Position numbers and translations under genes: made by a program. Under the pieces are notes generated by a model. It had not been told where the DNA came from, searched no databases, and saw only the letters and a list, made by a program, of their open reading frames with translations. A stretch of 64,000 nucleotides of DNA. Source: Ignavibacteriota bacterium (GTDB lineage Bacteria > Bacteroidota > Ignavibacteria > Ignavibacteriales > Ignavibacteriaceae). The DNA is taken from the NCBI GenBank assembly GCA_013285425.1, contig CP053447.1, positions 1,928,001-1,992,000 of the forward strand. Direction: 5' to 3'. Positions 1 through 9,745 of the stretch are shown here, piece after piece (the stretch's first letter is position 1; every line of letters starts with the position of its first letter).

Positions 1-1448
1 CCTACTGCAGTCCAGTTGCTTATATTATTAAACGGCTCACAATTCTCAACTAAATTGGGGTCTTGAACAGATGTAAAACTCCATAAAGATCCGTTTGTAT
101 TACAGGTATCACCAATCTCTACTACTCTCCAATAATAGGTTGTTCCATAAACAAACGTAACACCAGTTATAGTCCAGCTATTTGCTAATGTTCCGCTTTG
201 GACAAGTGTAAGAGCATTTGGATCAGTTCCGAAATAAAGTTCATTTGAAACCGCACCGGTACCGTTTGTCCAGCTTAATTCATTTAGAGTAAGCGCAACA
301 TTAGTTTGACCATTTGAAGGATTTGGATTTGAAGGAGGTTCTACCGGGCATCCGCCGGCGCCTTCATCAGCAGCCGCCCAGAACGCAGTATGAAATGTAC
401 TTGTTCCATTATTATTACCGCCCGAAGTAGTACAACCTCCGTGTGTGTGAATACCTACAGCAACATTATTTAATGCATCAATTACAGGGCTTCCGGAATT
501 TCCTCCTTCTGTATCTGTTACATATCTCATTGTTGTGCCGCTTGAACCTGCATTCGGTCCTACATGTGTCTGCTGAACCTGATTATAGTTTTGATTATCA
601 TAATCCACTCCATAGCCCGTAATTCTAATAGAATCAGGACTATAACTCTGAACCAATGGCCAATAAGCACCTTGAGCTTGCTTTGGCATTAAACCGGTAT
701 TTGAATTAGGATAAACTTCAAATACTCCCCAATCGTTGCCTATCCCGCCATCCTGATAAACTTTTGTAGAAACATTAACCGAATACTGATCTTCAGGACC
801 GGGATGCTGAAGTGTTCCGTTTGGTAAAGATAATGGAACATTGAACTCAACTACATTTGCACTACTTCCATCAAGGCAATGCCCGGCAGTTGCAAACTTA
901 CCGTTAGGGATAATCCAGGCAGTGCAGCCAACATTTAATAGCCTTGCTGTTGCTGGCTGATTTGATAATACTCTGTCATCAGTTGGTCCGCATTGAGATT
1001 CTGTTACAACACCATTTGCCCATTTACCAACAATTACTTCATCAACATTTATTAAAATTTCTTTATCAAAGGGAGCGACAAAAAGTTCAAGTTTAACAGA
1101 ATTGCCGTTAAAGAATGCACTGTAATTATTCCATTGCTCTAGCGATGCTACATTCAGCTTTTGCCATTGATGGTCGAATAAAGAAGTAATAATCACATAA
1201 CTTTCTTTACCGAGATTGGTTTTGTCAAAATGTAATTGTATCCATGGAGCATCAGGTATTTCAATTACAGCAGAAAATGAAAGCTCAGGATTGGAACCGT
1301 AATTTTCATTACCATCTTTACTGCCGGAATTAAGTTTATATCCCTGAATATAATACTCAAGTGGAGCAGTTTGTCCTAAAGCATCCAACGGCAGAAATAA
1401 ATAAATTACCGTAAACAATATGAAGAGAGACTGTAAAAATGTTTTCAT
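1..1448 (-). CDS. Secreted trypsin-like serine protease, 3' end outside window
   Basis: The reading frame opens at an ATG whose first base is 1448 and stays open to the window edge, giving at least 482 residues. An N-terminal hydrophobic signal peptide precedes a beta-rich region of about 150 residues. A chymotrypsin-fold protease domain follows: His190 in TAGHC, Asp239 in GNDWG and Ser318 in GGNSGSP form a well-spaced catalytic triad. After about residue 350 comes a fibronectin-like or Ig-like segment with the pattern LSWTNGTGA..YYWRV. The C-terminus, where a type IX sorting domain might lie, is missing. The family cleaves proteins outside the cell; the substrate is unknown. The protease call is firm, the secretion route is inferred. 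Confidence 0.85.
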   Translation of the reverse strand, partial: MKTFLQSLFILFTVIYLFLPLDALGQTAPLEYYIQGYKLNSGSKDGNENYGSNPELSFSAVIEIPDAPWIQLHFDKTNLGKESYVIITSLFDHQWQKLNVASLEQWNNYSAFFNGNSVKLELFVAPFDKEILINVDEVIVGKWANGVVTESQCGPTDDRVLSNQPATARLLNVGCTAWIIPNGKFATAGHCLDGSSANVVEFNVPLSLPNGTLQHPGPEDQYSVNVSTKVYQDGGIGNDWGVFEVYPNSNTGLMPKQAQGAYWPLVQSYSPDSIRITGYGVDYDNQNYNQVQQTHVGPNAGSSGTTMRYVTDTEGGNSGSPVIDALNNVAVGIHTHGGCTTSGGNNNGTSTFHTAFWAAADEGAGGCPVEPPSNPNPSNGQTNVALTLNELSWTNGTGAVSNELYFGTDPNALTLVQSGTLANSWTITGVTFVYGTTYYWRVVEIGDTCNTNGSLWSFTSVQDPNLVENCEPFNNISNWTAV

Positions 1449-1802
1449 ATAATTTAATCCTTCAATTAGTTAGTAAATGAGATGTTGACTGAAAACAGCT
1501 GTTAATTATTTGTTCAAGTTAAAAAAAAATTTAATACTACCAAATTAGTTTTGCTAGGAACTGAAAAGATTTTTGATACCTGTATTTTTCAAAATTAAAA
1601 ACGCAGTTAAGTTTTATCAGGATTTTAATTTTTTAGGATTTTGATTTCCTTAAAGTTCTAATTCCCTGCCTGATTTCACTAATTTTTGCAATAGGCTGTT
1701 TAATTCTTTTTAATCCGGGTTAACATAAATTATTAAACAAAGTAACCGCAAAAACCATACTTTCTATTGGAACCGATATAAGTTGTGTTTTGAAAGGATT
1801 AG
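1449..1802. other. Intergenic region with no recognised gene
   Basis: This AT-rich stretch of about 350 bases lies between the start of the protease gene and the stop of the deacylase gene, both on the minus strand. It must hold the promoter for the protease gene. I see no convincing open frame, RNA gene or strong hairpin in it. Confidence 0.5.
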
Positions 1803-2270
1803 CTAAATTAAATCAGCATATCTCCCATTAGTAATCATTATAAGATCATCAGGTAAGATCAGCAATTGAGTACCCCTGACACCAGCACTAATATAAATCT
1901 GCTCAAACAACTGAGCTGTTTCATCAATAAAAGTCGGAAAATGTTTTTTCATCCCGATTGGAGAACATCCTCCCCTTACATATCCGGTCAAAGGAAAAAG
2001 ATCTTTTAATCTTATCATTTCAACTTTTTTATTTTTACTGGCAAATGCAGCTTTCTTTAAATCGAGTTCCAGTGTAACCGGAATGCAAAAGACAATGTGC
2101 CCGGTTTTATCTCCTTTACAAACAAGAGTTTTGAAAACGCTTTCAGGGTCAACTCCTATTTTTAATGCAACAGTTTCACCGGTTAAATCACTCTCATCTA
2201 CTTCATAAGAAACAACTTTGTGCCTGATATTAAGTGATTCAACTATTCTTATTGCGTTTGTTTTGTTCAT
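1803..2270 (-). CDS. ybaK: YbaK/EbsC-type Cys-tRNA(Pro) deacylase
   Basis: A 155-residue protein matching the YbaK/EbsC editing family in length and motifs. These cytosolic enzymes hydrolyse Cys-tRNA(Pro) made by mistake by prolyl-tRNA synthetase. Visible hallmarks are Lys47 in VFKTL (the family's essential lysine), the glycine-rich GGCSPIG at about 100-106, and ISAGVRG at about 127-133. The start codon lies 32 bases inside the 3' end of the upstream ABC ATPase gene, so the two are probably co-transcribed and translationally coupled. No functional link to the transporter is obvious. The related ProX-type deacylases are an alternative within the same fold. Confidence 0.9.
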   Translation of the reverse strand: MNKTNAIRIVESLNIRHKVVSYEVDESDLTGETVALKIGVDPESVFKTLVCKGDKTGHIVFCIPVTLELDLKKAAFASKNKKVEMIRLKDLFPLTGYVRGGCSPIGMKKHFPTFIDETAQLFEQIYISAGVRGTQLLILPDDLIMITNGRYADLI

Positions 2271-3060
2271 CGTTAAAGTGAGAAATAATCTCTTCTTTTG
2301 ATAAAGTTAAAGACTGTGCTCTAAGCAAGAATTTTGTATGCTTGATTTGAGGATTATCAAATATCTGATTTGTGGTTCCGCTCTCAATTATCTTTCCGTC
2401 AGAAAATATTATAATCTCGTCAGAAAATACTCTAAGCGTAAAAATATCGTGAGATATACAAATAATTGTTGTATCCATTTGCTTATTTGTATTTAATATC
2501 AATTTTATAAGTGATGATTTTGCTTCGATATCCTGTGAAGAAAAAGGTTCATCAAGTATTAATAACTCGGGTTCAATTATTAATATCCTTGCAAGTGCAA
2601 TTCTTTGTTGTTCTCCGCCGCTTAGTTGAGAACCTTTATTGCTCAGCAGTTTATGATCTAATCCAAGAGCAGAAAATAAGTTTTCGATTTCATTAGAATA
2701 ATTTTTTTTGGATTTGTTTCTTATCCTGTATGTTTCATTAAATATATCTTTAATTTTTCTTTCGGGATTGATCAGATATCCATCATTCTGAAAAAGCATC
2801 TGTACAGGGCTAGATAAAACATTATTCCAGTTGTTTTTATAATTAAATGTTACTTTACCTGAGTAATCTTTAATTACTCCGGTAATTAATTTTGCCAAAG
2901 TAGTTTTACCGCTGCCAGATTCACCAGTTAATCCATATATCTTTCCTCTTTCAAAGCTAAATGAAATATCTTTAAGGATACTTTTTATTTTTGGCTGCAG
3001 CAGATTATTATCTTTGGCGGCAAAAGAAATATTATCCAATTGTAAAATTATATTTTTCAT
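2239..3060 (-). CDS. ABC transporter ATPase, oligopeptide/dipeptide type (OppF/DppF-like)
   Basis: A 273-residue nucleotide-binding subunit. Walker A GESGSGKT is at 46-53, the Q-loop glutamine at 91, the signature LSGGE at 146-150, Walker B LLILDE at 166-171 and the switch histidine at 204. It overlaps the preceding ATPase gene by 4 bases (ATGA), a sign of tight coupling. Two different ATPases paired with two permeases is the standard make-up of peptide/nickel (PepT/Opp/Dpp) importers, and the permeases are encoded divergently at 3886-6122. The usual C-terminal oligopeptide-transporter extension is short. The substrate cannot be read from sequence; nickel or other small ligands remain possible. 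Confidence 0.85.
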   Translation of the reverse strand: MKNIILQLDNISFAAKDNNLLQPKIKSILKDISFSFERGKIYGLTGESGSGKTTLAKLITGVIKDYSGKVTFNYKNNWNNVLSSPVQMLFQNDGYLINPERKIKDIFNETYRIRNKSKKNYSNEIENLFSALGLDHKLLSNKGSQLSGGEQQRIALARILIIEPELLILDEPFSSQDIEAKSSLIKLILNTNKQMDTTIICISHDIFTLRVFSDEIIIFSDGKIIESGTTNQIFDNPQIKHTKFLLRAQSLTLSKEEIISHFNDEQNKRNKNS

Positions 3061-3794
3061 AAAGCAGCTGCGGTTTTATAAAAAACATCTTTATTAACAA
3101 AATCAGAGATAGTACCGTTTTTTAAAACTGCAATTTCATCAGATACAGCTTCTGCAAATACCATATCGTGTGTTACAATAATAACTGAATTTGCTTTGCT
3201 GCAGTGATTTGTAAATAAAAATTTTAAAAGATTTGTATTGATATAATCCAAAGCTGAAGTTGGTTCATCAAGTATAATCAGCTTCGGCGCTGGTATAACA
3301 GCCAGTATTAAACTTAATCTCTGAGCCATTCCCCCGCTTAATTCGTAAGGATATAATCCGGATATAATTTTAAATTCAGGTAATAAAAAATCTGATAGAA
3401 GCTTATCAACAGCAGTTAATTCCAATTCAGTTTTTGAAAAATAATAACTAAGTTTTTTTAATGGGTCAAAATTGTTTGTTAAATCCTGAAAAACATATCT
3501 AATCTGATTCTTTCTTAAACCCTGTAATTCTCCATCATTCATTTTATAAATATTTTTACCATACCAGAACACATCAGCATTTACATTAAATGTTTTCGCA
3601 TCAAGTAATTTTGTTAATGATTTGATAAGAGTAGTTTTTCCGCTTCCATTTTTACCCAGTATCGTATAAACTTTACCTTCTGATAACTCGAATTTGATAT
3701 TTGAGAGCAAAGAAAAATTCTTAGCCGATTCAGTCCGGATTATTTCCTTAATATCAGTTTTAAGCATAAACATTTTTTTGGTTTTGTTATCCAA
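3057..3794 (-). CDS. ABC transporter ATPase, oligopeptide/dipeptide type (OppD/DppD-like)
   Basis: A 245-residue ABC ATPase with Walker A GKNGSGKT at 47-54, Q-loop glutamine at 103, signature LSGGM at 152-156, Walker B LIILDE at 172-177 followed by PTSALD, and switch histidine at 209. It is the first gene of a minus-strand operon with the second ATPase and the deacylase. A 91-base divergent intergenic region separates it from the permease gene at 3886, so both halves of the transporter may share one regulatory region. It lacks the C-terminal extension of full-length OppD (about 320 residues). The assignment to the transporter is from context and pairing. Confidence 0.85.
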   Translation of the reverse strand: MDNKTKKMFMLKTDIKEIIRTESAKNFSLLSNIKFELSEGKVYTILGKNGSGKTTLIKSLTKLLDAKTFNVNADVFWYGKNIYKMNDGELQGLRKNQIRYVFQDLTNNFDPLKKLSYYFSKTELELTAVDKLLSDFLLPEFKIISGLYPYELSGGMAQRLSLILAVIPAPKLIILDEPTSALDYINTNLLKFLFTNHCSKANSVIIVTHDMVFAEAVSDEIAVLKNGTISDFVNKDVFYKTAAAL

Positions 3795-3885
3795 ATTAAT
3801 AAATTAACGTAAGAATAATTAGTGTTTACTGCAAGAAAACCTAATTGAATAAAAGGCTTTTATTTTAAGACAAGTTCGTTAGCAA

Positions 3886-4872
3886 ATGAAATCAGAACTA
3901 TTGAAACTTTTTATCAACAGAATTTTAACTTCAATACTGGTTTTGTTCTTATTAATTACACTTGTTTTCATTCTGATCAGATTAGCTCCCGGCGACCCGG
4001 TTCAGAAATTTATTTCACCAAAATTAAGTCCCGAACTTGTAACGCAGGTAGAAAAATCATTTAATTTAGACAAGCCAATACTCGTTCAGTATTTTTCATT
4101 TCTTACAAAAGTATTTACCGGAGATTTTGGAATCTCTTATTCTTACAGAGCATCGGTATTAACTGTTATAAAAAATTATTTTCTGTTTACCCTTATATTT
4201 TCATCTATAAGTTTCCTTTTACAGTTTTTGATAGCATTTTTTATTGCAGGATTTACATTCAGGTATAAAGATAGACTTATTGACAGAATAACAAACCGTA
4301 TTGCGGTAATTATCTACACTATCCCTTCTTTTGTGCTTGGATTGTTTTTAATAATTATTTTTTCTGTAAGTCTTAATTTATTTCCCACATCAGGAATTGA
4401 ATCTATACACCGGGATTCAGCTTCGATACTGCAAAAAATATCAGATCATCTGTACCACTTGATTTTGCCTTTAATAACTTTAACAGCTGCAGGCTCCGCG
4501 ATGTTTTACAGATATCTGCGTGACGGTTTTTCGGAAATTTCTGATATGAATTTTATAACCAATCTGAGAGCAAGCGGATTTTCTGAAAAAGAAATTTTTA
4601 AAAGACATATTCTGCCAAATGCAATTCAGCCGGTGATATCTGTAGCAGGAATTGAGTTTGGAATTTTATTGGGCGGAGCTTTAATAACCGAAGTAATCTT
4701 TTCATTGCCCGGAATGGGAAGACTTACAGTTTCTGCAATAATCAACCATGATTATCCATTGGTAATCGGCTGCACTTTTATTGCTGGGCTTACAATGATA
4801 TTTACTAACCTGATTGCTGATATAGTAAAAGTTAAGTTTGATAAAAGACTCACAAAAGAATTGATCGAATAG
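3886..4872 (+). CDS. ABC transporter permease, OppB/DppB type
   Basis: A 328-residue inner-membrane protein with about six hydrophobic segments. The N-terminal RLAPGDP motif at 32-38 is typical of DppB/OppB permeases, and the cytoplasmic coupling loop (EAA-like) [19 protein letters not shown] near 226-245 contacts the ATPases. Length fits the family. It is followed after 2 bases by the second permease gene. Together with the divergent ATPases at 2239-3794 it makes a complete translocation unit, but no substrate-binding protein is encoded in the window, so the binding protein must be elsewhere or absent. Confidence 0.9.
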   Translation: MKSELLKLFINRILTSILVLFLLITLVFILIRLAPGDPVQKFISPKLSPELVTQVEKSFNLDKPILVQYFSFLTKVFTGDFGISYSYRASVLTVIKNYFLFTLIFSSISFLLQFLIAFFIAGFTFRYKDRLIDRITNRIAVIIYTIPSFVLGLFLIIIFSVSLNLFPTSGIESIHRDSASILQKISDHLYHLILPLITLTAAGSAMFYRYLRDGFSEISDMNFITNLRASGFSEKEIFKRHILPNAIQPVISVAGIEFGILLGGALITEVIFSLPGMGRLTVSAIINHDYPLVIGCTFIAGLTMIFTNLIADIVKVKFDKRLTKELIE

Positions 4873-4874
4873 AG

Positions 4875-6122
4875 ATGAAAAAATTTACTTTATTGACATT
4901 GATTTTAATTCTTTTTCTATCGTTGATTTTTTTGAGGACTAATTACATAATAAATATGCTGTATTTACTGTATGTTTTTATAACAAGTTTGTTTACACAG
5001 GATAGCAGCATCCTGAAGATTATTGACCTTTCATTTATAGATAATGTTATCTCACTCTTTTTATTATTCATACTGTTTTTTGTGATAGTCTTATCAAAAT
5101 CAATTAATAAAAAACTTCAGCAGAAAATTAATTTTATAAATATTGTAATTACATTATTGCTGATGTGTTTTCTATTCGCGCCAATTATTACTTCACAACA
5201 TCCTGAATTTCAAAAAGACATTTCTGTTACAAAACTCTTGCCGCCGTTTTCAACTATTAAATATGTAAAACTTAAAAATGAAAGTATTGCTGAAACCGAA
5301 AAAGAAAAGTTGATGTTTTTGTATAATTCTATTATTTATAAACCATACGATAATAAAATAATTTTCTTTGATAGCTCAAAAACAGATTCTGAATTTAAAT
5401 ATTATCAGGCTGGTAAAGAGATAGTAATTGATAAATCATTATTGGAGACAAACGGTAAGGAAATACAGATATATAATAAGAATTTTCTGTTTGGGACAGA
5501 TGAATTTGGAAGAGATGTTTTTACAAGAGTTATCTTTGGTTCACGAATTTCGCTTTTGGTAGGATTTTTTGCCGTACTGATTTCATTTTTATTAGGAATT
5601 TTTCTTGCTTATATAGCAACACAAAGCAGAAGATTAACTAATGTAATAATCTCAAGAATAACAGATTTGTTTTTAACTGTACCGGCAATTTTCTTTGTAT
5701 TGCTTTTTCTTGCATTTTTCGGAAACAGCTTAATTACAGTTGTTTTAGTGTTAGGTTTTACGGGTTGGATGAGTTTATTCAAAGTTACAAAAAGTGAAAT
5801 GATCACTGTAAAACAAAGAGAGTTTTTTCTTACAGCAAAACTAATTGGTTTAAGCAGAAGAGAATTGTTAATAAAAGAAATATTACCCGTTATTATTGTT
5901 CCGGTTATGGTAAACCTGATTTTCCAGTTTAGTAATGTTATATTAGCTGAGTCAGCATTAAGTTTTTTAGGTTTAAGTGCCGGCAGTGATTATTCTTCAT
6001 GGGGAAAAATGATACAATCAGGACAAAGATACTTAAGTGAAGCCTGGTGGCTTGTAATGGTGCCGGGTTCAGTTTTAATAATTACATTGCTGGCAATAAA
6101 TGAAGCCGGCAGAAAATTGTGA
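4875..6122 (+). CDS. ABC transporter permease, OppC/DppC type with enlarged N-terminus
   Basis: A 415-residue permease, about 100 residues longer than usual DppC/OppC proteins. The conserved part begins near residue 200 with [21 protein letters not shown], the typical DppC entry motif, and contains the coupling loop [16 protein letters not shown]. Upstream of it lie about three extra hydrophobic segments and a polar stretch of about 85 residues that should face outside the cytoplasm. Translation is probably coupled to the permease gene before it. The next gene, a Ser/Thr kinase, starts 23 bases downstream, so co-transcription with the regulator is plausible. Confidence 0.88.
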   Translation: MKKFTLLTLILILFLSLIFLRTNYIINMLYLLYVFITSLFTQDSSILKIIDLSFIDNVISLFLLFILFFVIVLSKSINKKLQQKINFINIVITLLLMCFLFAPIITSQHPEFQKDISVTKLLPPFSTIKYVKLKNESIAETEKEKLMFLYNSIIYKPYDNKIIFFDSSKTDSEFKYYQAGKEIVIDKSLLETNGKEIQIYNKNFLFGTDEFGRDVFTRVIFGSRISLLVGFFAVLISFLLGIFLAYIATQSRRLTNVIISRITDLFLTVPAIFFVLLFLAFFGNSLITVVLVLGFTGWMSLFKVTKSEMITVKQREFFLTAKLIGLSRRELLIKEILPVIIVPVMVNLIFQFSNVILAESALSFLGLSAGSDYSSWGKMIQSGQRYLSEAWWLVMVPGSVLIITLLAINEAGRKL

Positions 6123-6145
6123 AATAAAAAAATAAAATCTGAACA

Positions 6146-9100
6146 ATGATTAATGGCAGATACATAATTCAAAAGAAGATCGGACAAGGCAGAAGCAAAG
6201 TATTCAGAATTATTGATACTGAATTTCCTGAACGTGAAGTTGCAGCTAAGTTTTTACCGCTTAATACTTCCAATGAAGAAAAGCAATTTTTTAGAGATGA
6301 ATATTTTACTTTGCAGGCTCTTGATCATCCTAATATTATCAAACCGTTTGAATTAGGTTCAGTTCTTATTAAAGATGAAGATGATGATGAGATTGAAATT
6401 GGTTCAACTTTTATTATTGTAGAGTTTTTCAACTCAGTAGAGCTAAATAATTATAACAGGCTCAGTGAACGACAGCTTTGTTCACTGATTAAACAAATTT
6501 GCTCTGTATTGTTTTACCTTCATCAATCCAATTACATTTATTACGACCTTAAAGCTGAAAACATACTGATATCCGAAAAAGATAATAAGCTGTCTATAAA
6601 GTTGATTGATTTCGGATTTGCAGGAAAAGTATTTGAAAATGAAAATTTTGCAATCAGAGGAACTCCGAATTATTTATCTCCTGAAATTTTAAAAAATGAA
6701 GCTCACGATCATCGTGTTGACTTATATGCACTTGGTATATTACTATATAAAATTGTTTATGGTAGATTCCCTCATCAATCTTCAAATGAACTTGAAATCT
6801 ATAAAGCTCATCTGGAAAATGAAATTGAGTTTGAAGAGAGCATCTATTCTAAAAGGATAATAAAAGTAATTGAAAGACTGCTTAAGAAAAGTCCCTTAGA
6901 AAGATATTCAAATGCATTAGACATTCTTTCTGATTTGGATATTAAAATTGATTTTGAGATAACCAAGGATTTTATACCTGCTAAAGTTCTTTGTGGAAGA
7001 AAAGATGTTATCAATATTATCCATCACTACCTGAATGAAGAGAACAGTAATGAGGTATTTACACTTACAGGATTTGATGGCGCAGGAAAAAGTTCACTAT
7101 TGAATTATATTCATAAAGAATATCAAAATTCTATATTTATAGAAAATCCGGGGACAAAAACGGGTTTGGAGTGTGTCAAATTTATTTTAAAGAAAATTTT
7201 GCTTAATGAAATTCTTTATCGGGATAGAGTTGATACTGTACAAGATGTTTTGGATGCGATGAATAAAGATTCTTCGGAGATTATTCAATCAGCTAAAATG
7301 GTTTTTAACACATTAACTGCTGGATTCAAATTAATAATATTGTTCGATAATTATAATTTATACGACAGTTTTACATCTGAAGTTTTAACAAACCTTATCA
7401 GAATTTTTCAAATTAAGGGTATAAAAGTCATACTTACTGAATCATTAGACTACGATCAGAGCTCTCATAAAATAAATAATACTTACGAAATCCAGCTCAA
7501 TCCATTTACGGAACATCATCTGAAGGAGTTTTTAAATCTAAGTTATATTTCCTCTTTCCCAAAAGATGAATTGCAGAAGTTCATTGCATTATATTCAGAC
7601 CTTTTACCGGGGAACATAAGGCAGTTTATTAAAGATTTAATACAACTGAATGTTTTACAGTATAACAACGGAAAAAGTTCATTTGATTATTCAGAAGAAA
7701 CAATTTTAGCTCTTCAAAGTTCACATGAAGAAATCTACAGAATAAGATTAAGTAATTTAGACAGCCTCGAGTTAAAGCTTGCTCAAATTATTTCATCGTT
7801 TAATATATCCGTAGAACAAACGGTTTTATCCGCCTTGGTTGATGTTGGAAGTGAGAAATTAAAAATCCTACTTAATGAGCTTGAGAAAAAAAATATCATT
7901 GGATTATTAAATCAGAGTTCTACACCTGATATAAATTCTTTTAGTTTTAAGAAATATGTTTATTCTACAATTAATAATAAAACAAGATTTCATCTGGTAA
8001 TTGCAAACTCAATTAAGAAACTATTCCCAGAGTTTAATAACATTGAACTGGCAAGACAATATGAATTAGCCGGCGAATATGAAAAAGCAGTTGAAATAAT
8101 AAACAGGGAAATTATAAAAGCTGAAAAGGAGAATGCTTTCAGCTATAAACGTACACTTCTTGAGAATTCTCTCAAACTTATAATTTTAGACAGAACACGC
8201 GAGAATTTATATCTTGAATTGGTAAAAACTTTATACAAGTTAAGTGATTACAGCTCAGCACTGCAAATTATTTACAGCCTTAAAACTGATAATCTATCTG
8301 AATCGGATTTGAACGAAATATTGTTTATCAAAGGCAGCAGCATGATAGAACTTGGTGAAACATCTGAAGGGAAAAAAATTCTGCTGAACCTTATGTCAAA
8401 AATATCTGAGGATAATTTTCTCCAAAACATTTACGTTAAACTTGCTTATGCTGAACTTGATCTAAATAATATTTCTGAATCAGAGCAATACTGTAACTTG
8501 GTTATAGATAATAAAAACTCTAATGATGAAGCATGCGGTAAAGTGCTCAATTTGTTATCAATAATCGAGTTTCAAATAAAGAATAATCCTGAAAAAAGTC
8601 TGCACCTTGCTCAACAAGCTTTACAGAAATACGAATCATCTCAACTTAAGAGCCGTATGGCTGGTATGCTTGTAAATATTGGTAATTACTACGATATCCT
8701 TGGGAATCAGGCTAAAGCACAGGAAAACTGGGATGAAGCCTTAAAAATTAATTCCAGTATCGGAAATCTTGAACAAGAAAGCGCAATATATTTTAATTAC
8801 GGAGTATTCTTCAACAATAAAGGAAATTATGAGTCAGCTTTAAATAATTGGTTCAATGCAATAAATATATTGAACTCCATAGGCTTGAAAATTCAAATAG
8901 CAAATGCTTCATATAATATCGGTAATTTATATATTCAAATGTGTGATTATCAAAAAAGCTGTGAATATTTATTAAAGGCTAATGATCTGTATAATAAATT
9001 CGGCACTAATGAAGAAAAGATTCTCTCACTTATTTCACTTGGCAGATTATGGTTTGTTTTAGGTGATTTTGAACAATTATATAAGACACAGAATAAAATT

Positions 9101-9745
9101 GAGCAGTTAGGTAAGACTGCTTTGATTAACCCTGAACAACATTATTTCTTTTTTAATATTCTAAATTTTTTACTTGAGTTAAATCCTGCATTCACAATTA
9201 AATCTAATAACAAATTGGAAGATTTCTTTGAGCAGGTAATTAACGATATACAAATAGAGGATAAACTTGAAATAATTATCATCTATTGTGAATATCTCTT
9301 AAAAACTGAACAGTTGGATAAACTCTTAAATTTATTTAACCTGCAAATAGCTAATGAACTTATTGAAGAAAATATTATCTTACTGGCATATAAAAACTAT
9401 TTCTTAGGAAAAATCTGTTTATTAAAACCTGATAATCTCGAAAAATCATCAATTGAATATTTTGAGGATGCCTATAATATTCTGGAAAATCATAGTATAT
9501 CTGAATTAACCTGGAAAGTTTTGTTTGAGATAACACTTATACACTATGAAAGAGGAAACTTCTTTAAGTTAAAAAAACCTCGTCTCTATTCTTATGAATT
9601 ACTAAATATGATAGGTGAAAATATTTTAAGTAATAATTTAAGATCAGCATATTTTAATCATCCGGAAAGAAAAGCAGCTATAGAAAAACTTTTATTAATC
9701 GGAAGTAAAACCCAAGTTAATGAATACCAGCAAAGTCAACATTAA
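6146..9745 (+). CDS. Ser/Thr protein kinase - NTPase - TPR regulatory protein
   Basis: A 1199-residue cytosolic multidomain regulator. Residues about 6-265 form a Hanks-type kinase: glycine loop GQGRSKV (13-19), ATP lysine K35, catalytic loop YYDLKAEN (132-139, with D134, K136, N139), DFG at 155-157 and SPE at 178-180. The usual HRD is YYD, so it is a non-RD kinase. A P-loop NTPase follows (GFDGAGKS, 309-316), probably AAA_16/STAND-like as in PknK and MalT-type regulators. About residues 650-1100 are TPR-like helical repeats, a common ligand- or partner-binding scaffold. The gene overlaps the sigma-54 activator gene by 26 bases, which suggests the kinase acts with or on that activator. No membrane segment is seen. 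Confidence 0.88.
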   Translation: MINGRYIIQKKIGQGRSKVFRIIDTEFPEREVAAKFLPLNTSNEEKQFFRDEYFTLQALDHPNIIKPFELGSVLIKDEDDDEIEIGSTFIIVEFFNSVELNNYNRLSERQLCSLIKQICSVLFYLHQSNYIYYDLKAENILISEKDNKLSIKLIDFGFAGKVFENENFAIRGTPNYLSPEILKNEAHDHRVDLYALGILLYKIVYGRFPHQSSNELEIYKAHLENEIEFEESIYSKRIIKVIERLLKKSPLERYSNALDILSDLDIKIDFEITKDFIPAKVLCGRKDVINIIHHYLNEENSNEVFTLTGFDGAGKSSLLNYIHKEYQNSIFIENPGTKTGLECVKFILKKILLNEILYRDRVDTVQDVLDAMNKDSSEIIQSAKMVFNTLTAGFKLIILFDNYNLYDSFTSEVLTNLIRIFQIKGIKVILTESLDYDQSSHKINNTYEIQLNPFTEHHLKEFLNLSYISSFPKDELQKFIALYSDLLPGNIRQFIKDLIQLNVLQYNNGKSSFDYSEETILALQSSHEEIYRIRLSNLDSLELKLAQIISSFNISVEQTVLSALVDVGSEKLKILLNELEKKNIIGLLNQSSTPDINSFSFKKYVYSTINNKTRFHLVIANSIKKLFPEFNNIELARQYELAGEYEKAVEIINREIIKAEKENAFSYKRTLLENSLKLIILDRTRENLYLELVKTLYKLSDYSSALQIIYSLKTDNLSESDLNEILFIKGSSMIELGETSEGKKILLNLMSKISEDNFLQNIYVKLAYAELDLNNISESEQYCNLVIDNKNSNDEACGKVLNLLSIIEFQIKNNPEKSLHLAQQALQKYESSQLKSRMAGMLVNIGNYYDILGNQAKAQENWDEALKINSSIGNLEQESAIYFNYGVFFNNKGNYESALNNWFNAINILNSIGLKIQIANASYNIGNLYIQMCDYQKSCEYLLKANDLYNKFGTNEEKILSLISLGRLWFVLGDFEQLYKTQNKIEQLGKTALINPEQHYFFFNILNFLLELNPAFTIKSNNKLEDFFEQVINDIQIEDKLEIIIIYCEYLLKTEQLDKLLNLFNLQIANELIEENIILLAYKNYFLGKICLLKPDNLEKSSIEYFEDAYNILENHSISELTWKVLFEITLIHYERGNFFKLKKPRLYSYELLNMIGENILSNNLRSAYFNHPERKAAIEKLLLIGSKTQVNEYQQSQH

